Source: Deltaproteobacteria bacterium (lineage in GTDB: Bacteria > Desulfobacterota > Binatia > Binatales > Binataceae). From it: a stretch of DNA of 7,314 nucleotides. This document shows, one piece after another, positions 1 through 4,871 of this stretch. The notes under the pieces are model-generated. The model saw nothing but the letters and a program-made list of their open reading frames with translations, did not search any database and had not been told where the DNA came from. Where the stretch lies: contig DAHZDR010000477.1 in the NCBI GenBank assembly GCA_027403435.1, positions 1 through 7,314 on the forward strand, given 5' to 3'. Each line of letters starts with the position of its first letter. Position 1 is the stretch's first letter. Both the position numbers and the translations under genes were made by a program.

Positions 1-162
1 CCGGCGGTTTTTTTCCGCCGTACGCATCTCAACCAGTCGGCGGCGGCTGACCAGAGCCGCGCGCGCCTGGGCTTGTGCGTCCGGCAACGCGCGCACTCGG
101 GGTTTGACCGCCGCGCCACAACGCGCCAGCGCTTGGGCGTCAAGTGTGTCGGTCTTGGCCAA
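1..162 (-). pseudogene. IS110-family transposase fragment, broken at its N-terminal side and running off the left edge
   Basis: Reading leftward from 162, the frame gives 54 residues beginning LAKTDTLDAQALAR and ending with LVEMRTAEKNRR at the window edge. This is the end of the RuvC-like DEDD domain of IS110-family transposases, where an (L)AKTDxxDAxxLA segment carries an acidic catalytic residue and is followed by a PLPD-like turn and an R-R-x-L-V-x-M-x-T-A-E-K-N-R stretch. These enzymes move the element through a recombinase-like mechanism guided by a structured non-coding RNA. About the first 100 residues should lie to the right of 162, but that space holds unrelated sequence, an in-frame TGA at 244-246 and then the ferredoxin gene. 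I therefore call it a truncated relic. The frame stays open from 243 to 163 (beginning SCRLLGGKAR) but does not resemble the family, so the break is near 163. The rest of the gene, to the left, is not visible. Confidence 0.8.
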
Positions 163-271
163 CTGTAAAAACCGACCGCTCGGATCAGCGTACCGAGCGT
201 GATCATCGTCGAAGCGAGCCTTGCCGCCCAGAAGTCGGCAAGATCAGCGGCGTTCGTGACGCGCCGCCACA

Positions 272-302
272 CGGACGCGCCGCCGATACGACAGCGCGTC
301 CG
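272..302. repeat. 9-bp perfect inverted repeat (hairpin) downstream of the ferredoxin gene
   Basis: The arm CGGACGCGC (272-280) is the exact reverse complement of GCGCGTCCG (294-302), with a 13-base loop. It lies 26 bases beyond the ferredoxin stop codon in the direction of that gene. No T-run follows the stem on the minus strand (TGTGGCGG follows); a T5 run (306-310 read in reverse) precedes it. It could be a factor-assisted stop or mRNA-stabilising stem for the ferredoxin transcript, or simply a chance pairing in G+C-rich DNA near the transposase break. There is no gene I can support between 163 and 328. Confidence 0.35.
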
Positions 303-328
303 CGCAAAAATCCGTCAGGCGGCGCCGT

Positions 329-685
329 TCAGCTTTCGGTCCAGCCCCACTTGGCCTTGTTGGCCGCAATCTGTTCGGACGTCGGATGATCGGTCTGCTG
401 GAAGGCTTTGACCTTGAACTGATCGGCAATCTCGGTGGTCTTGTGATTGAGCGCGATATCGTCCTTGAAGACTTCCGGAACCGCCGGTTCCTCGAAAATC
501 GCCTGCCAGGGACATTCCGGCTCGCAGGCGCCGCAATCGATACATTCGTCGGGATTAATGTAGAGCTGGTTCGGAAAGCTGGCGCGGTCCTCGCCGGCGT
601 ATTCATAAATGCAATCGACCGGGCATACGCTGACGCATCCAGTGTCCAGGCAGTCGATGCAAAGGCGGGTAATCGGCCACGGCAT
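329..685 (-). CDS. fdxA: Seven-iron ([3Fe-4S][4Fe-4S]) ferredoxin, FdxA/Azotobacter FdI type
   Basis: This 118-residue soluble electron carrier matches the seven-iron ferredoxin family, whose best known member is Azotobacter vinelandii ferredoxin I. Nine cysteines lie at 9, 12, 17, 21, 25, 48, 51, 54 and 58. By alignment with FdI, Cys9, Cys17 and Cys58 should hold the [3Fe-4S] cluster and Cys21, Cys48, Cys51 and Cys54 the [4Fe-4S] cluster, leaving Cys12 and Cys25 free. The motif VCPVDCIYEY (20-29) and the CIDCGACEPECP motif (48-59) are clear. The loop between the clusters is about eight residues longer than in FdI, and the Asp next to the third cysteine in FdI is Gly16 here. The C-terminal 50 residues are charged and poorly recognisable, as is usual for the family. 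The ATG at 685 is the first possible start after an in-frame TGA at 697-695. A GAGGAG lies 13 bases upstream, a long but usable spacing. G+C is about 57%, lower than in the neighbours. The redox partner cannot be told from context. Confidence 0.93.
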   Translation of the reverse strand: MPWPITRLCIDCLDTGCVSVCPVDCIYEYAGEDRASFPNQLYINPDECIDCGACEPECPWQAIFEEPAVPEVFKDDIALNHKTTEIADQFKVKAFQQTDHPTSEQIAANKAKWGWTES

Positions 686-698
686 GGGTGCTTGTCAT

Positions 699-704
699 CT
701 CCTC
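699..704 (-). promoter_or_regulatory. Ribosome-binding site of the ferredoxin gene
   Basis: GAGGAG on the minus strand is the only strong Shine-Dalgarno match before the ferredoxin ATG. The 13-base spacing is longer than usual. An ATG at 698-696 directly abuts it but is in another frame, so the start at 685 is retained. Confidence 0.6.
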
Positions 705-723
705 GGAAAATTACGCTAAGGCG

Positions 724-741
724 GCCCGGTCCGATCCGGGC
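724..741. repeat. 6-bp hairpin in the ferredoxin leader
   Basis: GCCCGG (724-729) pairs perfectly with CCGGGC (736-741) across a 6-base loop, TCCGAT. If the ferredoxin transcript starts near 740 or further right, this stem lies just before the ribosome-binding site and might affect translation. The next bases on the plus strand are GGTTTAG, too few T residues for an intrinsic terminator. Function is unknown. Confidence 0.35.
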
Positions 742-746
742 GGTTT

Positions 747-775
747 AGAAAAGCGCACGGCCGGATTCAAGTCAA
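747..775 (-). promoter_or_regulatory. Candidate sigma-70-type promoter for the ferredoxin gene
   Basis: On the minus strand TTGACT (775-770) matches five of six bases of the -35 consensus. After a 17-base spacer comes TTTTCT (752-747), a weak -10 with three of six matches. A better-looking TCTAAA (749-744) would need a 20-base spacer. The placement 60-90 bases upstream of the ferredoxin ATG is sensible. The call rests on consensus similarity only. Confidence 0.25.
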
Positions 776-794
776 CCGTCCCTATTTATGACGC

Positions 795-842
795 TTTGCG
801 CGCCACGGCGCCATAGCGGCGGCTTTTTTCGGCGCGCGCAAA
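795..842. repeat. Long imperfect inverted repeat in the fdxA-fumC divergent region
   Basis: TTTGCGCGC (795-803) is the exact reverse complement of GCGCGCAAA (834-842). With a two-base bulge the pairing can instead be read as TTT plus GCGCGCC against GGCGCGC plus AAA, ten pairs. The 30-base interior includes a T6 run (824-829). The repeat sits about 70 bases upstream of the fumC ATG, so it could be an operator for a dimeric regulator or a structured leader. No known operator is recognised. Confidence 0.35.
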
Positions 843-901
843 AGACTCGATCCGACGCGCTGTAACGATTAGGATTCTTAAGGTTTGCGACCGCGCAACC
901 T

Positions 902-905
902 GGAG
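902..905 (+). promoter_or_regulatory. Ribosome-binding site that fixes the fumC start
   Basis: GGAG lies nine bases before the ATG at 915. The competing upstream TTG at 885 has no comparably well-placed Shine-Dalgarno sequence: an AAGG almost touches it and an AGGA sits ten bases away. This supports the 915 start. Confidence 0.55.
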
Positions 906-914
906 TTCAAGGCG

Positions 915-2318
<1,404 letters not shown>

Positions 2319-2325
2319 ACCAGCG

Positions 2326-2344
2326 CGGCGGCGGATTGCCGCCG
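2326..2344 (+). terminator. Candidate terminator hairpin for fumC
   Basis: CGGCGGC (2326-2332) pairs perfectly with GCCGCCG (2338-2344) around a 5-base loop GGATT, starting seven bases after the fumC stop. The following sequence TTGCCGTTCATC is only mildly T-rich, so this is not a textbook intrinsic terminator. Position and stability make a transcription-end role plausible. Confidence 0.5.
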
Positions 2345-2418
2345 TTGCCGTTCATCATCCCGATCGCCGCGCGCCATGCGTTCGTCGGCGCCTGCGTCAT
2401 GGATCGCGATTCGGGCGC

Positions 2419-2464
2419 GCGATCGGCGCCGCCCGCGCCAACTTCGCGGTGGGCGGCCGATCGC
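2419..2464 (-). terminator. Strong hairpin ending the leftward carboxyltransferase-acetyltransferase unit
   Basis: GCGATCGGC (2419-2427) pairs perfectly over nine bases with GCCGATCGC (2456-2464). After a two-base bulge (2428-2429) another five pairs form, CGCCC (2430-2434) with GGGCG (2451-2455). In the leftward transcript it begins four bases after the acetyltransferase stop codon. No T-run follows on the minus strand. It therefore probably acts as a terminator or mRNA 3'-end protector that does not depend on a U tract. Confidence 0.5.
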
Positions 2465-2467
2465 TGG

Positions 2468-3112
2468 TCAAGCCGCGCGCGGCTGCATCATGCGCCACAT
2501 CCGGACGCCGATCGGCGCGAACTCGCCGATCACGCGATAGCCGAAGCGCGTGTAATACGCGACGTTGGCCGCGGTCGCGGTTTCCAGATAGACGCCGGCG
2601 AGATCGGGACGCTGGCGCGCCTGCGCGCGCAGGTAATCGAGAATCGCGGCGCCAAAATGACGCCGCTGCAACGCCGGATCGACGCCGAGCACGTTGAGAT
2701 ATAGATGAGGCTCGGGCGGACGATGGCGCAGCAGCGTATCGAGCGCGGCGATCGCGCGGCGCACGCCGTCGAAGCCAATCGCGCCGAGCAGCGCGGGCAG
2801 CAGCGTGATTCCGCTCAGCACCGTGCCGAGGCTCGACGAAGCCTGCTCGACCTGCTCGATAATCGCGGCGCCGGCGACCACGCCGTTATCCAACACGCCC
2901 ACGACCGGCTGGCCGTGACGGCGCTGCTCGGCGAGCATCACGCCGAACAAACCCGCCATCCGGCGCGCGCGTTCCGACTCCTCGGGCGCGGCGCCGGCGA
3001 TCGCCATCAGCAGCGGATCGTTAACGAAGGCGCGGCCGAGCGTCGCCGCCGCCGCGCGATACTGCCCCGGAAAAAGCAGCGCGACTGCGGGCCGATTCGC
3101 TGGCGCATCCAT
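2468..3112 (-). CDS. GNAT-family N-acetyltransferase, substrate unknown
   Basis: This 214-residue protein has the GNAT fold signatures, so it should transfer an acetyl (or other acyl) group from a CoA thioester to an amine; the acceptor cannot be predicted. Residues 138-160 form the strand-loop-helix of motif A, LYLNVLGVDPALQRRHFGAA, where QRRHFGA (149-155) is the pyrophosphate-binding loop. Motif B is YLETATAANVAYYTRFGYRV (175-194), the usual LETxxxxNxxxYxxxGF pattern. The N-terminal AFVNDPLL (28-35) is common in single-domain GNAT enzymes of this kind. Residues 97-114 are hydrophobic and probably a core helix rather than a membrane segment. The open frame continues far upstream, but only as a shadow of the carboxyltransferase. 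I chose the ATG at 3112, eight bases after that gene's stop. A GTG at 3124 overlapping the stop as GTGA would add four residues. Neither start has a strong ribosome-binding site, suggesting translational coupling. Confidence 0.88.
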   Translation of the reverse strand: MDAPANRPAVALLFPGQYRAAAATLGRAFVNDPLLMAIAGAAPEESERARRMAGLFGVMLAEQRRHGQPVVGVLDNGVVAGAAIIEQVEQASSSLGTVLSGITLLPALLGAIGFDGVRRAIAALDTLLRHRPPEPHLYLNVLGVDPALQRRHFGAAILDYLRAQARQRPDLAGVYLETATAANVAYYTRFGYRVIGEFAPIGVRMWRMMQPRAA

Positions 3113-3120
3113 AATCGCGC

Positions 3121-4734
3121 TCACATCCGAAAGACGCCGAAGCCCGACGGCGCCGGAATGCCCGCGTTGAGCGACGCCGCGATGCCGAGCGCCAGCGCCG
3201 CCCGCGTCTCCAGCGGATCGAGCACGCCGTCGTCCCACAGCCGCGCGCTGGCGTAATAACAACTCGATTCGTAATCGTATTTTTCGCGCGTTGGCCGCAT
3301 GAACTCGGCCTGTTCCTCCGGCGTCATCGCGCCGCCTCCACGCGCGAGCTGGTCGAGCTTCACCGTTAACAGCGTATTTGCCGCCTGTTCGCCGCCCATC
3401 ACCGAGATGCGCGCGTTCGGCCACATGAACATCAGGCGCGGCGAATAAGCCCGCCCGCACATCCCGTAATTTCCCGCGCCGTTGGAGGCGCCGATGACCA
3501 CCGTGAATTTCGGCACCTGCGCGTTCGCGACCGCGTTGACCATCTTGGCCCCGTCTTTCGCGATTCCGCCCTGCTCGTAACGTTTGCCGACGATAAAGCC
3601 CGTGATGTTCTGCAGAAAGACCAGCGGAATCCGCCGCGCGCAGCACAACTCGATAAAGTGCGTCGCCTTCAGCGCCGATTCGCTGAACAACACGCCGTTG
3701 TTGGCGACGATTCCGACCGGATAGCCATGCATCCGCGCGAAGCCGCACACCAGCGTCACGCCGTAACGCGCCTTGAATTCATGCATCCGGCTGCCATCGA
3801 CCAGCCGCGCGATCACCTCGCGCACTTCGTAGGGCTTGCGCGGATCGGACGAGATAATGCCGTACAGTTCGGCGGGATCGTAGTAGGGATCCTCGGACTC
3901 GTCGGGCGGCGGCGAATCGCCCGCCGCGCGCGGTCCCAGGTTCGCGAAGATCGCGCGCGCGATTTCCAGCGCGTGCTGGTCGTCGTCCGCCAGATGGTCG
4001 CTGACGCCGGAAAGCCGCGTATGGACATCGCCGCCGCCCAGCTCCTCCGCCGTGACGATCTCGCCCGTCGCCGCGCGCACCAGCGGCGGCCCGGCGAGGA
4101 AAATCGTGCCTTGCCCGCGCACGATAATGCTTTCGTCGGCCATCGCGGGAACGTAGGCGCCGCCAGCGGTGCACGACCCCATCACCGCCGCCACCTGCGC
4201 GATTCCCGCCGCCGACATCCGCGCCATATTGTAGAAAATCCGCCCGAAATGCTCGCGGTCGGGAAACACCTCCGATTGCAGCGGCAGGAACGCGCCGCCC
4301 GAATCCACCAGGTAAACGCACGGCATCCGGTTCTCGAACGCAATCTCCTGCGCCCGCAGATGCTTCTTTACGGTGATCGGATAATAGGTGCCGCCCTTGA
4401 CCGTCGCGTCGTTGGCGATAATCACCGCCTCGCGCCCCTGAATCCGGCCGATTCCGGTCACGATACTCGCCGCGGGAGCTTCGTCGCCGTACATTCCGTG
4501 GGCCGCCAGCGCCGACAGTTCAAGGAACGGACTGCCGCGGTCGAGCAGCCGCGCGATCCGATCGCGCACCAGCAGTTTCCCGCGCTCGACGTGGCGGCGG
4601 CGCGCGGTTTCCGGACCGCCCTGCCGGATTCGCTCGATTTCCGCCCGCAGCCGATCGCATTGCGCCGCCGTCGCCTCGCGATTACGCCGGAAGTCCTCGC
4701 TATGGGGATCGATTCGCGATTCGATTCGTTCCAT
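3121..4734 (-). CDS. mccB: Acyl-CoA carboxylase carboxyltransferase subunit, probably methylcrotonoyl-CoA carboxylase beta (MccB)
   Basis: This 537-residue protein belongs to the crotonase-like carboxyltransferase family. In the holoenzyme it moves CO2 from carboxybiotin to an acyl-CoA, here most likely 3-methylcrotonyl-CoA in leucine breakdown. The N-terminal carboxyltransferase half carries YLVDSGGAFLPLQ (141-153) and GSCTAGGAYVPAM (186-198), whose glycines form the first oxyanion hole. The C-terminal half carries FLQNITGFIVGKRYE (373-387) and SNGAGNYGMCGRAY (417-430) for the second. Length, the NITGF motif and the GVFRM end fit MccB/LiuB of about 535 residues, rather than propionyl- or acetyl-CoA carboxylase beta subunits. 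Geranyl-CoA carboxylase (AtuC) is a close relative that I cannot exclude. The ATG at 4734 has a well-spaced GAGGTG. The biotin-carboxylase/biotin-carrier alpha subunit and the dehydrogenase and hydratase genes that often adjoin mccB are absent from this window. An acetyltransferase gene follows at eight bases. Confidence 0.93.
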   Translation of the reverse strand: MERIESRIDPHSEDFRRNREATAAQCDRLRAEIERIRQGGPETARRRHVERGKLLVRDRIARLLDRGSPFLELSALAAHGMYGDEAPAASIVTGIGRIQGREAVIIANDATVKGGTYYPITVKKHLRAQEIAFENRMPCVYLVDSGGAFLPLQSEVFPDREHFGRIFYNMARMSAAGIAQVAAVMGSCTAGGAYVPAMADESIIVRGQGTIFLAGPPLVRAATGEIVTAEELGGGDVHTRLSGVSDHLADDDQHALEIARAIFANLGPRAAGDSPPPDESEDPYYDPAELYGIISSDPRKPYEVREVIARLVDGSRMHEFKARYGVTLVCGFARMHGYPVGIVANNGVLFSESALKATHFIELCCARRIPLVFLQNITGFIVGKRYEQGGIAKDGAKMVNAVANAQVPKFTVVIGASNGAGNYGMCGRAYSPRLMFMWPNARISVMGGEQAANTLLTVKLDQLARGGGAMTPEEQAEFMRPTREKYDYESSCYYASARLWDDGVLDPLETRAALALGIAASLNAGIPAPSGFGVFRM

Positions 4735-4741
4735 GCCCGCT

Positions 4742-4747
4742 CACCTC
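4742..4747 (-). promoter_or_regulatory. Ribosome-binding site of mccB
   Basis: GAGGTG on the minus strand lies seven bases before the ATG at 4734, an ideal spacing that fixes the start. Confidence 0.75.
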
Positions 4748-4787
4748 GCGCGGCCGTTACGCAATTCGCCGCCGCGCCGCGATTACT

Positions 4788-4815
4788 TTTATAGGCTCCG
4801 CGCCGCGCGCGGCAA
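4788..4815 (-). promoter_or_regulatory. Candidate sigma-70-type promoter for mccB and the acetyltransferase
   Basis: On the minus strand TTGCCG (4815-4810, four of six -35 matches) is followed after 16 bases by TATAAA (4793-4788, five of six -10 matches). Transcription would start near 4781, giving a leader of about 47 bases that contains the GAGGTG site. The A+T-rich patch at 4781-4794 stands out in G+C-rich surroundings. On the plus strand the same patch gives TATAGG (4790-4795), a weaker possible -10 for mutS2. Confidence 0.4.
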
Positions 4816-4843
4816 AGCCGCCCCGATCTCTCCGATTGCCATC

Positions 4844-4859
4844 CGCGCGCCGCGCGCGC
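4844..4859. repeat. Alternating C-G tract immediately before the mutS2 start
   Basis: Sixteen consecutive C/G bases alternate with only one break (4850-4851) right up to an ATG at 4860. Such alternating purine-pyrimidine runs can adopt Z-DNA or pair with themselves. It occupies the place where a Shine-Dalgarno sequence would be expected, and none is present. It may be a by-product of base composition. Confidence 0.4.
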
Positions 4860-4871
4860 ATGGTTTTTACG

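Noticed and set aside
144..411. Two short plus-strand frames between the transposase relic and the ferredoxin gene
   Set aside because: They overlap each other and the ferredoxin 3' end, have no good ribosome-binding site and show no family motif.
809..829. Short stem followed by T6 as an intrinsic terminator
   Set aside because: The stem is only four pairs and no rightward gene lies upstream of it to terminate.
885..914. TTG at 885 as the fumC start
   Set aside because: The ATG at 915 has a better ribosome-binding site and gives the same length as E. coli FumC; the extra ten residues have no counterpart.
2336..2704. 122-codon plus-strand frame after fumC
   Set aside because: It crosses the terminator hairpins and runs antisense into the acetyltransferase; the product is Arg-rich with no motif.
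3113..3748. Long N-terminal extension of the acetyltransferase frame, up to 426 codons
   Set aside because: The extension overlaps mccB in another frame and is Arg/Gly-rich; GNAT similarity begins only after the ATG at 3112.
3658..4794. 378-codon plus-strand reading frame opposite mccB
   Set aside because: Its Arg-rich product matches nothing and lies opposite a fully conserved carboxyltransferase.
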